DNA from: Gordonia terrae
GTDB taxonomy: Bacteria > Actinomycetota > Actinomycetes > Mycobacteriales > Mycobacteriaceae
Direction of reading: 5' to 3'
DNA: 64,000 nt
NCBI RefSeq assembly: GCF_001698225.1
Contig: NZ_CP016594.1
Location: 4,774,001-4,838,000 of the forward strand
A model generated the notes under the pieces. The model was given only the letters and a program-made list of their open reading frames with translations. It did no database searches and had not been told where the DNA came from. Positions 44,294-53,085 of the stretch are shown one piece after another (position 1 is the stretch's first letter; every line of letters begins with the position of its first letter). The position numbers and the translations under genes are program-made.

Positions 44294-46180
44294 CTACTCG
44301 CCGAGGCGCCGATCGAGATTGATGGCCGCGCTGATGAGGGCGAGGTGGGTGAACGCCTGCGGCATGTTCCCGAGTTGTTCGCCGGTGAGGCCGACCTGCT
44401 CGGCGTACAGGCCGAGATGATTGGCGTGGGTGAACATCTTCTCCAGCGCCAGCCGGGCGTCGCCGAGCCGGCCGGTCCGGGTGAGCGCTTCGACGTACCA
44501 GAACGAGCAGAGCGAGAACGTCCCCTCGGCTCCGTCGAGGCCGTCGTGTCCGCCGTCGGTGTCGTACCGGAACACCAGGGAGTCGCTCACGAGCTCTTCC
44601 TCGATCCGCTCGAGGGTGCGGACGAAGCGCTCGTCGGTGGGTGACAGCAACTTCACGGCGGGGATCAGCAGCAGCGCCGCATCCAGACGGTCGGAGTCGA
44701 GGGTCTGGACGAACGCCCCCACCTCGTCGTTCCAGCCGCGCTCCATGATCTGCACGAAGATGTCGTCGCGCGCCTTCATCCAGCCGGCGATGTCGCCGGG
44801 TAGTCCGCGCTGCCGGCTCATCCGGATCATCCGCTCGAGGGCCACCCACGACATCACGCGCGAGTAGACGTAGTCCTGCGGCTTGCTGCGCACCTCCCAG
44901 ATGCTCTGGTCCGGACGGTCCCAGTTGTCGACGAGCCACCCGGCCACCGTGCACAGATGGGTCCAGGCCCCGTACGAGATCCCCGGTCCGTATTTGTTGT
45001 AGAGGTACACCGAGTCGATGAGCTCGCCGTAGATGTCGAGCTGGAGTTGGTCGGCGGCGGCGTTTCCGATCAACACCGGGGAGGTTTGCCGGTAGCCCTC
45101 CCAGTGGTCGAGTTCGGTCTCCTTCGGTGGTGGATCCCCGTCGAGGGTGTACATCAATCGCAGCGGCCCCAGATCTCCCGACTCGTCGGCACCGTCGTCG
45201 AACCGGCAGGTCAGCCAGTCCATGAACGCGCCGGCCTCGTCGGTGAAACCCAACCGGAGCAAGGCATACAGCGTGAACGCCGCATCGCGGATCCACACGT
45301 AGCGGTAGTCCCAGTTCCGTTCGCCACCGATCTCCTCGGGAAGCGCGGCGGTCACCGCCGACACCACTGCCCCGGACGGTTCGTGCGTCAGCAGTTTGAG
45401 TGTGAGCGCCGACCGATGCACCATCTCCCGCCACCGACCGGTGTACGACGACCTCGACACCCAGTCCTGCCAGAAGGCGACCGTCGCGGCGACGACGGCG
45501 GGCGAACTGTCGTGGTCGAGCAGCTCGTCGTCGACGGGGTCGGGCGCGAGGACGAACGTGACGCACTCGCCGGTTTCGACGGTGAAGTCGGCCTGCGCGT
45601 CCCGATCGTCCATCGTGTCGACATCGACCGTCGAGACGAGATGCAGCACCAGGCCGTCGGTCTCGAAGCGAACCCGACGCCCGTCCTCGACGACCAGCTT
45701 GTGTGCCTCACGGCCGTAGTCGAATCGCGGTGCGATCGTCACGCGAAATCGGACGGAGCCCCGGACACAGGAGATCCGACGGATGATCCGCGTCCGGTGG
45801 TCGGGGTCGTGTGGTCTCGCGATCGGCATCAAGTCCTGCACCTCGGCGACGCCGTCCTCGCTCAGGTAGCGGGTGACGAGCACGTTGGAGTCGGGCAGAT
45901 AGAACTGGCGCGTGGTGACGTCGCCGTCCACCGGTTCCACCGTCCAGGCGCCGCCTCGTCCGGCGTCGAGCAACGAGCCGAACACGCTCGGCGAGTCGAA
46001 TCGCGGACAGCAGAACCAGTCGATGCGCCCATCCACCCCCACGACGGCTGCGGTCCGCAGGTCACCGATCACACCGTGATCGGCGATCGGTAGGTAGTCG
46101 CCGGTGGCGTCGGCCGTCGTGGCGCCGTCGCATCGGGAAGTCGGATTCGCGTCCTCGCCGGATTCGGTCGCGGTGCTCAT
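44294..46180 (-). CDS. Glycoside hydrolase family 15 protein, trehalase/glucoamylase-like (628 aa)
   Basis: An N-terminal beta-sandwich (YLPIADHGVIGDLRTAAVVG, DWFCCPRFDSPSVFGSLLD) precedes an alpha/alpha barrel (YRYVWIRDAAFTLYALLRLG, PLRLMYTLDGD, FSLCSFWYVEAL), the layout of GH15 enzymes. Actinobacterial members of this size, including M. tuberculosis Rv2402, act on trehalose. Glu residues in the barrel would serve as acid and base. No signal peptide is visible, so it should act on cytoplasmic trehalose. It faces zwf with 12 bases between stops; released glucose would feed the same pathway after phosphorylation. Confidence 0.88.
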   Translation of the reverse strand: MSTATESGEDANPTSRCDGATTADATGDYLPIADHGVIGDLRTAAVVGVDGRIDWFCCPRFDSPSVFGSLLDAGRGGAWTVEPVDGDVTTRQFYLPDSNVLVTRYLSEDGVAEVQDLMPIARPHDPDHRTRIIRRISCVRGSVRFRVTIAPRFDYGREAHKLVVEDGRRVRFETDGLVLHLVSTVDVDTMDDRDAQADFTVETGECVTFVLAPDPVDDELLDHDSSPAVVAATVAFWQDWVSRSSYTGRWREMVHRSALTLKLLTHEPSGAVVSAVTAALPEEIGGERNWDYRYVWIRDAAFTLYALLRLGFTDEAGAFMDWLTCRFDDGADESGDLGPLRLMYTLDGDPPPKETELDHWEGYRQTSPVLIGNAAADQLQLDIYGELIDSVYLYNKYGPGISYGAWTHLCTVAGWLVDNWDRPDQSIWEVRSKPQDYVYSRVMSWVALERMIRMSRQRGLPGDIAGWMKARDDIFVQIMERGWNDEVGAFVQTLDSDRLDAALLLIPAVKLLSPTDERFVRTLERIEEELVSDSLVFRYDTDGGHDGLDGAEGTFSLCSFWYVEALTRTGRLGDARLALEKMFTHANHLGLYAEQVGLTGEQLGNMPQAFTHLALISAAINLDRRLGE

Positions 46181-46323
46181 GGCGGCGATTCGGCGCGCGC
46201 CCTATCCCGGATGGGCCGCGACAGCCGAGCCCGATCCGATCGGCTTCGTCAATCCGGCCAACTGGAACACCCCGATATCGGACACTCGGATCCAGAATCA
46301 CCCTCGACCGAAGGACGCACCCG

Positions 46324-47589
46324 TTGACGACAAGCGACGTGAGCACGAGCACGGCAGACGACGCCGCCACCATCTTCGCCGACGCCAAGGCCTACACCGA
46401 CGAGCCGCGCCTGTACGCGGCGATGGCATATCTGCGGGCACACAATCCGGTACCGCGCGTCGACCACGGCCCCTACCGACCGTTCTTCGCCATCACCAAG
46501 CACGCCGACATCATGGACATCGAGCGCGACAACACCCTGTGGCTGAGTGAACCGCGTCCCGTGCTGACCACCGCCGCCGCCGACGATGTCGCACGGGCGC
46601 AGCTGGAATCCGGTGCGGGCCTGCGCACCCTGATCCACATGGACGATCCGCACCACCGCAAGGTCCGCGCGATCGGCGCCGATTGGTTCCGGCCGAAGGC
46701 CTTGCGCGACCTGCAGACCCGCGTCGACGAGCTCGCCAAGCGCTACGTCGACCGGATGCGCGACATCGGACCGGAATGCGACTTCGTCGAGGAGGTCGCG
46801 GTCGGCTTCCCGCTGTATGTGATCCTCTCGCTGCTGGGCCTGCCCGAAGCGGACTTCCCCCGAATGCATCAGCTCACGCAGGAACTGTTCGGCGCGGACG
46901 ACGTCGAATACCGGCGAGGGGTAACACTCGAGGAGCGGATGGCGACGCTTCTGGACTTCTTCGCCTACTTCAACGAGCTGACCGCGTCCCGACGCGCTCA
47001 CCCCACCGAGGACCTGGCCTCGGCCATCGCCAACGGCCTCATCGACGGGGAACCCCTGTCCGACGTCGACACCGCGTCGTACTACGTGATCGTGGCGAGT
47101 GCGGGCCACGACACCACCAAGGACGCCATCTCCGGCGGGCTCCGGGCGCTCATCGAGAATCCCGCCGAGCTCGACCGTCTCCGCCGCGAACCCGAGCTCA
47201 TCGGCACCGCCGTCGAGGAGATGATCCGGTGGACCACGCCGGTCAAGGAGTTCATGCGCACCGCCGCCGCGGACACCTCGGTCCGCGGTGCACCGATCTC
47301 GAAGGGTGAATCCGTCTATCTCGCTTACACTTCGGGCAACCGGGACGAGGAGGTCTTCGACGATCCGCACACCTTCGACGTCGGCCGCTTCCCCAACAAA
47401 CACCTGTCGTTCGGGTACGGCGTCCACTTCTGTCTGGGCGCGGCGCTCGCGCGGATGGAGATGAGGAGTTTCTTCGCCGAACTGATCCCGAGGCTCGATT
47501 CCATCGAGCTCGCCGGAACACCCGAACTCGCCGCGACCGTCTTCGTGGGAGGACTCAAACACCTTCCGATCCGGTACTCGCTGCGCTGA
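46324..47589 (+). CDS. Cytochrome P450 (421 aa)
   Basis: The heme-binding loop FGYGVHFCLGAALAR contains the axial Cys370, the I-helix oxygen-activation motif is ASAGHDTTKD, and the K-helix ExxR is EEMIRWTTP-preceded. The length is typical of soluble bacterial P450s. The TTG at 46324 follows GAAGGA and gives a standard N-terminus. It resembles actinobacterial P450s that hydroxylate steroids, fatty acids or terpenes, but the substrate cannot be inferred. No ferredoxin gene is adjacent. Its last 35 bases overlap the converging DUF427 gene. Confidence 0.92.
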   Translation: MTTSDVSTSTADDAATIFADAKAYTDEPRLYAAMAYLRAHNPVPRVDHGPYRPFFAITKHADIMDIERDNTLWLSEPRPVLTTAAADDVARAQLESGAGLRTLIHMDDPHHRKVRAIGADWFRPKALRDLQTRVDELAKRYVDRMRDIGPECDFVEEVAVGFPLYVILSLLGLPEADFPRMHQLTQELFGADDVEYRRGVTLEERMATLLDFFAYFNELTASRRAHPTEDLASAIANGLIDGEPLSDVDTASYYVIVASAGHDTTKDAISGGLRALIENPAELDRLRREPELIGTAVEEMIRWTTPVKEFMRTAAADTSVRGAPISKGESVYLAYTSGNRDEEVFDDPHTFDVGRFPNKHLSFGYGVHFCLGAALARMEMRSFFAELIPRLDSIELAGTPELAATVFVGGLKHLPIRYSLR

Positions 47590-48355
47590 CGGCGAGCGAG
47601 ACCCGTTCGTCGTAGAAGCAGATGAGGTCGCGCACGGGCTCGGCATCGGTCAGCGGGTCGGTGTACGTCCACGCGACGTCGGACACCACATGGTCGCCGA
47701 CGACCGCCGACCAGTAGGTCGCCTGGCCCTTGTACGCGCACACCGTCACGGTGTCCGACGGCACGAGAAGGTCCACCCGGACATCCTCGCGCGGGAAGTA
47801 GTGGCGCGGCGGCAGATGGGTTTCGAGCAGCAGGGTCGGGCGGCGGCTCTCCGCCAGGACCGTGTCACCCACCGTCACCACCACGTGTCTGCTGGTGGCA
47901 AGGCAGTCGATGCGCTGGAACGGATCGTGCGGGTGACCGATCGCCGTCTGGTCCTCTTCGCGCCATTCGTCGAAGGCCGACCAGTCCAGGAGAACGTGGC
48001 CGGCGAGGTCCGGATCCCGCGGGCGGAACCCGGCGCCACGCAGCGTTCGTCCGTCGGCCTGCAGGTCGTAGACCGTACCGGGTGTCGTGTGAATCGCGAA
48101 CGGGTCGTCGGGTGTCAGGATCGGCGCATGCTCGGCGACGGCGTCGACCACCTGCGGATCACCGAGCGGCGCAACGACATCGGCAGTCGGTACCGCATAG
48201 CATCCGACCACCCGGTAGGGCTCCCACACCTGGATGGCCGATGCCGAATCGACGACGACCTGCCCGTCGACCATCGCGCGCACCCGCCTGCGCATGTCGG
48301 CCCAGCGCAGCGAACCGAGTTGGGACATCGTGAGTTCATCCATCGACGTGGCCAT
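47555..48355 (-). CDS. Tandem DUF427-domain protein (266 aa)
   Basis: Two DUF427 units are visible: the first about residues 25-115 (VRAMVDGQVVVDSASAIQVW, YAVPTADVVAPL) and the second about 145-250 (VVVTVGDTVLAESRRPTLLL, LPPRHYFPREDVRVDLL, CAYKGQATYWSAVVG). The family adopts a small beta barrel with no established function. The C-terminus overlaps the P450 gene by 35 bases in the opposite direction. No cysteine cluster or signal peptide is evident. Confidence 0.85.
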   Translation of the reverse strand: MATSMDELTMSQLGSLRWADMRRRVRAMVDGQVVVDSASAIQVWEPYRVVGCYAVPTADVVAPLGDPQVVDAVAEHAPILTPDDPFAIHTTPGTVYDLQADGRTLRGAGFRPRDPDLAGHVLLDWSAFDEWREEDQTAIGHPHDPFQRIDCLATSRHVVVTVGDTVLAESRRPTLLLETHLPPRHYFPREDVRVDLLVPSDTVTVCAYKGQATYWSAVVGDHVVSDVAWTYTDPLTDAEPVRDLICFYDERVSLAVSAASTGSEGV

Positions 48356-48490
48356 GGTCCGATGGTCCTCCGATCACGCGGCACGCGCCAGGCCGCATCG
48401 GGTTCCCGGCAGTTCGCCGGTGGTGCCCAAGCGACCGTTCGGCGAGGCAGCGAAGAATTCGTCCACCTCAGCTCCGTGGAAGGGCACCAT

Positions 48491-48507
48491 CGGGCTGTCG
48501 GGATTTG
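48491..48507 (+). repeat. Left terminal inverted repeat of the IS1182-type element
   Basis: CGGGCTGTCGGGATTTG, a perfect 17-bp inverted copy of 50404-50420. Flanked outside by the CCAT target duplication. Confidence 0.92.
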
Positions 48508-48568
48508 TTGGCCACGATTCACGGGTGTCGGACCTCTAAATCGGGCTTTGAACTGCGATGATGTGTGG

Positions 48569-50323
48569 ATGGCGAAGAATTATCGGCCGGTTGATCGTGA
48601 CCAGGTATTCCTGCTTCCTCCGGATATGCGGGACTGGGTCGGCCGCGATGACCCGGTATGGCTGGTGATCGCCACGGTGCAACGGATGAACACCGCCTCC
48701 GTGCACAAGCTGCGCAAGACCGGCGGTGTCGGGCGGCGTGGCTATGACCCGGACATGTTGTTGACCTTGCTGATTTGGGCGTGGGCTCATGGGCAACGGT
48801 CCTCGCGGCAGATCGAGCGTTTGTGCCATCGGGACCTGACCTACCGGGTCATCTGCGCTGGCGATGTCCCCGATCACTCCACGATCGCCCAGTTCCGCAA
48901 AGATGCCTCGGCGGTGATGGCTGATTTGTTCGCTGAGTCGTTGACGGTGTGCGCGCAGCTAGGGATGGGCCAGTTGGGTGTCGTCGCTCTTGATGGAGTC
49001 AAGATCGCCTCGAATGCCTCGCAGTCGGCCAACCGCACAGAGAAGCATCTGGTCAAAGAACGTCAGGCAGAGGCTCAACAGCTCCGCAGCAAGCTCAAAG
49101 ACGTTGGTGCACAGTCGGATGCCGAACATGCCGCCAACGATGACGATGGCGATGGCGATGGCGGTGACGAGATCCCGCCGGGTCTCATCAATGCTCCCGG
49201 CGCTGAACGGCTCGCCCGAATCGACGCTGCGTTGGCTTCGGCTCGCGAGCACAACCAGGCAGCGCGAGACGCCAAGCCGACCCAGACGCGCGCAGAGATC
49301 AACCGTGATCACACGGTTCGGCGCCGCGCGGCCGAAGACGCCAAAGCCCAGCAGTGGGTGGTGGCCTACACCGCCCATCTCGCCGGTGACGGCGACTATC
49401 CAGGGGCGCCGCCGATGGCGGCGCAGCTTCAGGCCGCTGTGCTGCGGTTGAGCAAAGCACGTGCTGATCAGCAGACCAAGATCGATGCGTGGGAACGCAA
49501 ACCGCGTAAACGTAGGCCGCCGAGCGCAGTTGATGACCACAGCTCAGTTCGACAAGCGCGCACACGTGTTAAGCGGGCCGAGGTCCTGGACGCGCAGCTG
49601 CGTGCCCGGCGTGTGGCCGAGGACGAAACCTACGCCGCCGCGATCGTGGCCGCCCGCAACCACACTCGCACACCACATCGGGCCAATACCGACACCCGCC
49701 GCAACATCACCGACCCGCAGTCCCGGGCCCTGTCGTTGCGTGGTGGTGGCTGGATCCAGGGATACAACTGTCAAGCCGTCACCAGCAGCGACGGCTTGAT
49801 CATCGCGACCATGGTCACCAACGGGGCCATCGATACCCCACACTTCGTACCGATGATGAACAAGGCCGTCGCCGCCGCTGAACACATTCAGTCCCACCAG
49901 CACCCACCACCGGACACGCCGGGAATCGGGCTCTTGCTCGCCGATGCCGGCTACCACTCTGAAGCCAACATCACCGCCGCTGGACCCGACCGGCTCATCG
50001 CTTCGACCAAAACCCACAAACTTCGCGTGGCGCGCGCCGAACACTCCACCACCGAAACCACGGCATCCTCACCGGCCCAATCAGATACCGTCGCCACCCC
50101 GATCGAGGCAATGGCAACCCGATTGCTCACCGAAGAAGGCCACGCCGCCTACAGCAGACGCAGCCACATCGCGGAAACACCGTTCGGGTGGGCTAAACAC
50201 ACCCTCGGTTTCCGTCGATTCACCGGCCGCGGACTCGCACGAGCAAACGCCGAGTTCACCTTCCACGCCATGGTCAACAACATCTGCAAAGCCCTCACCG
50301 CCGGCCACCTCGCCACAACCTGA
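48569..50323 (+). CDS. IS1182-family transposase (584 aa)
   Basis: The N-terminus (YRPVDRDQVFLLPPDMRDWV, DMLLTLLIWAWAHGQRSSRQ, DVPDHSTIAQFRKDA) is typical of IS1182/IS5-superfamily DDE transposases. The candidate catalytic residues are the Asp in VVALDGVKIAS, the Asp in LLLADAGYHSE, and the Glu in SHIAETPFGWAKHTLG near the C-terminus. A charged central region with an acidic run (DDDGDGDGGDE) separates them. The ATG at 48569 lies 61 bases inside the left inverted repeat. The frame is intact from start to stop. Confidence 0.94.
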   Translation: MAKNYRPVDRDQVFLLPPDMRDWVGRDDPVWLVIATVQRMNTASVHKLRKTGGVGRRGYDPDMLLTLLIWAWAHGQRSSRQIERLCHRDLTYRVICAGDVPDHSTIAQFRKDASAVMADLFAESLTVCAQLGMGQLGVVALDGVKIASNASQSANRTEKHLVKERQAEAQQLRSKLKDVGAQSDAEHAANDDDGDGDGGDEIPPGLINAPGAERLARIDAALASAREHNQAARDAKPTQTRAEINRDHTVRRRAAEDAKAQQWVVAYTAHLAGDGDYPGAPPMAAQLQAAVLRLSKARADQQTKIDAWERKPRKRRPPSAVDDHSSVRQARTRVKRAEVLDAQLRARRVAEDETYAAAIVAARNHTRTPHRANTDTRRNITDPQSRALSLRGGGWIQGYNCQAVTSSDGLIIATMVTNGAIDTPHFVPMMNKAVAAAEHIQSHQHPPPDTPGIGLLLADAGYHSEANITAAGPDRLIASTKTHKLRVARAEHSTTETTASSPAQSDTVATPIEAMATRLLTEEGHAAYSRRSHIAETPFGWAKHTLGFRRFTGRGLARANAEFTFHAMVNNICKALTAGHLATT

Positions 50324-50403
50324 CCCGTCACGGGGGCCACACCCCCTCACAGCCCAGAGCTCTCGTGATCCCCGGAGACCACCGGGAAGACCACCGGGAA
50401 CTT

Positions 50404-50420
50404 CAAATCCCGACAGCCCG
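50404..50420 (-). repeat. Right terminal inverted repeat of the IS1182-type element
   Basis: Perfect inverted copy of 48491-48507, followed by the CCAT target duplication at 50421-50424. Confidence 0.92.
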
Positions 50421-50424
50421 CCAT

Positions 50425-50800
50425 GCCCTTCGGTCATCGTCAGCTGGACGAGAATTTCGGACCCGCCTCGCCCCGGTACGGTCCGACGTCATGGGCGAGG
50501 ACAGACGGGCGCACCATCGCTGGACCGAAGCCTCGGCCACGATCGACGTCTCCGACCGTCCGTCGTGGGCGGAACTCTGGTGAGCACCAGCACTCTTCGC
50601 GTCGCCGCAACAGCATAGACAGCACAGCCGAGTGATTTACGAACCGTTTACTTTGCGGTATTCCGACCGAATCCAGATCAAATAATATTAGAACTGGCTC
50701 GGCCACAGCCCTCGCGACAAGGTCGTCGCGAAATCAGCCGGCTTTCCTTTCCGCTTCCTTGGACATACGAAGCGGCCTGCATTCGAGGAGCACCCTTTCG
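50425..50800. promoter_or_regulatory. Region between IS and catabolic operon; candidate promoter
   Basis: No confident gene is seen. A short open frame ending near 50583 (MGEDRRAHHRW...SWAELW) might be a remnant of something cut by the IS, but this is unsupported. The stretch 50631-50700 is unusually AT-rich. TAATAT (50683-50688) with TTCCGA 16 bases upstream (50661-50666) is a possible promoter for the operon starting at 50801. GAGGAG at about 50786-50791 is the ribosome-binding site for its first gene. Confidence 0.45.
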
Positions 50801-51313
50801 ATGACCGACCCCTTGTTCGACGACGTCCTCGCACGTCTGGATCGCCTCGAGTCCCAAGACGCCATCCGCACCGTCAAGGCGAACTACATGCAGTGGGCCG
50901 ACGACAAACGACGCCTCGGCATGGGCGGGTTGTTCTGGGACGACGCGATCTGGGAAGAGGTCGACGCCACAGGAGAGGCGATCGCCGGTGCCCGATGGGA
51001 GGGGCGCGACGCAATCGCCGAGATGTTCAACCTGAGCCCCGACCGGCTGTGGTTCACCGTCCACTATCTGACCAACGAGACGATCCAGGTGTCTGGCGAT
51101 CGGGCGGTCGGCCGATGGAAATTGTTGGAGCCCTGCACTATCCGCGACGAAACAGCCGTATGGCAAGGAGGCCACTACGTGGACGACTTCACCCGGCGGG
51201 ACGGGATCTGGAAGATCTCACACCTTCGCCTGACCTTGGATTTCCAGACTCCCTACGACGAGGGCTGGCTGCGACGCCGCCACCTCTCCGACTCGACGGC
51301 CCCGGCCTCATGA
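50801..51313 (+). CDS. SnoaL-like (NTF2-fold) protein (170 aa)
   Basis: The sequence fits the SnoaL/NTF2-like barrel: an N-terminal helix (LARLDRLESQDAIRTVKANY), WEEVDATGEAIAGARWEGRD, WFTVHYLTNETIQVSGDRAV and HYVDDFTRRDGIWKISHLRL, the usual closing strands. Such proteins act as small isomerases, hydratases or dehydratases, or as beta-subunit-like partners of Rieske oxygenases. It is the first gene of the operon, and its stop overlaps the next gene by 4 bases. With a Rieske alpha subunit present downstream and no other beta subunit, a pairing is conceivable but unproven. Confidence 0.82.
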   Translation: MTDPLFDDVLARLDRLESQDAIRTVKANYMQWADDKRRLGMGGLFWDDAIWEEVDATGEAIAGARWEGRDAIAEMFNLSPDRLWFTVHYLTNETIQVSGDRAVGRWKLLEPCTIRDETAVWQGGHYVDDFTRRDGIWKISHLRLTLDFQTPYDEGWLRRRHLSDSTAPAS

Positions 51314-52194
51314 AATATGCACGCTTCGCCCAGGGCGGCGTTGTCGGTGTCGGCGTCGTCACCGCAGACGTCGTCCAGCCGATCGGTGAAACCCTGGACG
51401 ACATCATCCGCGGCGCCCAACCCACACCTATCGGTACTCCGGTGCCGCTCGATGATGTCGGGCTGTTGGCACCGGTTCCCGAATCCAGCCGCGGCGTCTA
51501 CTGCTTCGGCATCAACTATGTCGCCCATCAGCGAGAGTCGGCCGAGCACTTCGCCGCGACGGTTCCGTCTGACCCGATCGTGTTCTTCAAGACTCCGTCG
51601 GCCCTGACAGGACCCTTCGCCGACATCGTCACCGACGACGCGGTTTCTGCCCAGCTGGACTGGGAGGTCGAGCTGGGAGTGCTCATCGGTAGAGCCGGAC
51701 GGAACATCGCGCCCGATGCCGTGGCCGACCACATCTTCGGCTACACCGTGGTCAACGACGTCACCGCACGCGACCTCCAGAAGCGGTTCTCGCAGTGGCA
51801 CATCGGGAAGAACCTGGATGCGACGACACCGGTCGGACCGTGGATCGTCACCGCCGACGAGATCGCCTTCCCCCCTCGTCTCGAGATCGCGCTACAGGTC
51901 GACGGGGTGGTCAAGCAGCGAGCCGTCACCTCCGACATGATCTTCTCCATCACCGAGCAGATCTGCGCCCTGAGTCGCTACATCGAATTGCTTCCCGGCG
52001 ACCTGATCGCCACCGGCACCCCTGCCGGGGTCGGCTTCACCCGCACTCCGGCCGAATTCCTCGCGCCGGGATCCGTGGTCACGGCGTCCATCTCCGAAAT
52101 CGGCAGCATCGTCAACCCGGTTCGCCGGGAGATCGACATCGCATCACTCACCGAAACCCCCGCCGACCTCACAAGTATCGAAGGAGTCCGATGA
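51310..52194 (+). CDS. Fumarylacetoacetate hydrolase (FAH)-family protein (294 aa)
   Basis: The C-terminal FAH fold is clear: YCFGINYVAHQRESAEHF, PIVFFKTPSALTGPF, LDWEVELGVLIGRAGRNI, the metal-binding EVE-type motif, GYTVVNDVTARDLQ, and IATGTPAGVGFTR. Family members hydrolyse or isomerise C-C bonds in ring-cleavage products, usually with Mg2+ or Mn2+. It overlaps both neighbours by 4 bases. In this operon it would process the product formed after oxygenation and ring opening. The substrate is unknown. Confidence 0.9.
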   Translation: MKYARFAQGGVVGVGVVTADVVQPIGETLDDIIRGAQPTPIGTPVPLDDVGLLAPVPESSRGVYCFGINYVAHQRESAEHFAATVPSDPIVFFKTPSALTGPFADIVTDDAVSAQLDWEVELGVLIGRAGRNIAPDAVADHIFGYTVVNDVTARDLQKRFSQWHIGKNLDATTPVGPWIVTADEIAFPPRLEIALQVDGVVKQRAVTSDMIFSITEQICALSRYIELLPGDLIATGTPAGVGFTRTPAEFLAPGSVVTASISEIGSIVNPVRREIDIASLTETPADLTSIEGVR

Positions 52195-52625
52195 ACAGCG
52201 CCGTCTTCACCGAAGCCGAGACGGTCGGGTTCTACAGTCCCGCGGTGGTCGCCCCGGTCGGCGCGCAGCTCGTCGCGATTGCCGGCGTGCTGAGCACGGA
52301 TGCGGCCGGGAACTCGGTCGGCACCGGCGATTTCGAGAAGCAGCTGCGAACCGTGTTCACCAACATGGCCACGACTCTCGAGGCCGCGAACTCCTCCCTC
52401 GTCGACGTCGTGAAGTTCACGACGTATCTCGTGGACCCCGACCACATCGCCGAGTTCTACCGCGTACGCGAACTGATCTTCGCCGACCTTTATCCGAACC
52501 GGCGCCCGCCCGGCAACACACTCTTGGTCGTCGCACGCCTCGTCCGTCCCGAGTTCCTCGTCGAGATCGAGGCCATCGCCACCACACACACCCCGCTCTC
52601 GGAAGGCTTCCCCCATGTCGGATAG
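52191..52625 (+). CDS. RidA-family protein (144 aa)
   Basis: The YjgF/YER057c/UK114 fold is recognisable in FYSPAVVAPVGAQLVAIAGV, then LRTVFTNMATTLEAANSSLV and DVVKFTTYLVD, and finally RPPGNTLLVVARLVRPEFLV with EIEAIA. The conserved Arg of deaminating RidA proteins would be expected in the VARLVRPEFLVEIEAIA segment. RidA proteins hydrolyse enamines/imines or catalyse related deaminations, often in pyrimidine and amine pathways. It overlaps its neighbours at both ends. It points to a nitrogen-containing intermediate. Confidence 0.88.
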   Translation: MNSAVFTEAETVGFYSPAVVAPVGAQLVAIAGVLSTDAAGNSVGTGDFEKQLRTVFTNMATTLEAANSSLVDVVKFTTYLVDPDHIAEFYRVRELIFADLYPNRRPPGNTLLVVARLVRPEFLVEIEAIATTHTPLSEGFPHVG

Positions 52626-53040
52626 TCCCATCTCCCCAGAGGTTTCCGGTGACACCGCCACCTACCCCAGCGGAAGCCGCCTCGTCGACTCCGGTCTGGT
52701 CGCCGACAACTCGGAGTCCGCCGGCGGCGGATCCGGCTCGCTCGCTCGCGGTTCGGCGGCGTCGGCCGGTGGCATGTGGATGGGTGTGAGCAAACTTCCG
52801 CCCGGACACCAGTCGGTTCCACATCATCACCAGGACCAGACCTCGATCGTCTGCATCGTCGACGGTGCCATGCGGTTCCGCGTGCATGGCCCTGACGGCG
52901 CCGAGGAGTTCACTGCCTCGGCCGGTCAGATCGCGGTCATCCCAGGAGGATTGGTTCACGAGGAGTTCAACGACCTCGACATCGAGTGCGTATGCGTCGT
53001 CACCCGCAACAACGAGAACCCAGTGGTACGGAACGTCTGA
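52615..53040 (+). CDS. Cupin-domain protein (141 aa)
   Basis: A single cupin barrel carries the metal-binding motifs: motif 1 in GHQSVPHHHQDQTSIVCIVDG (His-rich, with HHHQDQ) and motif 2 in IPGGLVHEEFNDL. The first 40 residues are Ser/Gly-rich. It overlaps RidA by 11 bases. Small cupins of this type can be dioxygenases, isomerases or sensors. Here a step in ring-product processing is plausible. Confidence 0.85.
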   Translation: MSDSPISPEVSGDTATYPSGSRLVDSGLVADNSESAGGGSGSLARGSAASAGGMWMGVSKLPPGHQSVPHHHQDQTSIVCIVDGAMRFRVHGPDGAEEFTASAGQIAVIPGGLVHEEFNDLDIECVCVVTRNNENPVVRNV

Positions 53041-53085
53041 TCACGAGCCGTCCGTCCCGCTCACAGCCCACATCCAGGAGCACCC

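Larger units (their letters stand above)
48491..50420 (+). mobile_element. IS1182-family insertion sequence, complete
   Basis: The element is 1930 bp, bounded by perfect 17-bp inverted repeats (CGGGCTGTCGGGATTTG at 48491-48507 and its complement at 50404-50420) and flanked by 4-bp direct repeats CCAT at 48487-48490 and 50421-50424. It holds one intact transposase. Removing the element and one CCAT restores GAAGGGCA-CCA-TGCCCTTC, so it landed in the centre of a palindrome. The intact ends and frame suggest a recent or active element. Confidence 0.93.

Noticed and set aside
48360..50583. A gene disrupted by the IS, rebuilt from frames on both sides
   Set aside because: Open frames can be joined across the empty site on either strand, but none shows family resemblance, and the palindromic target looks intergenic.
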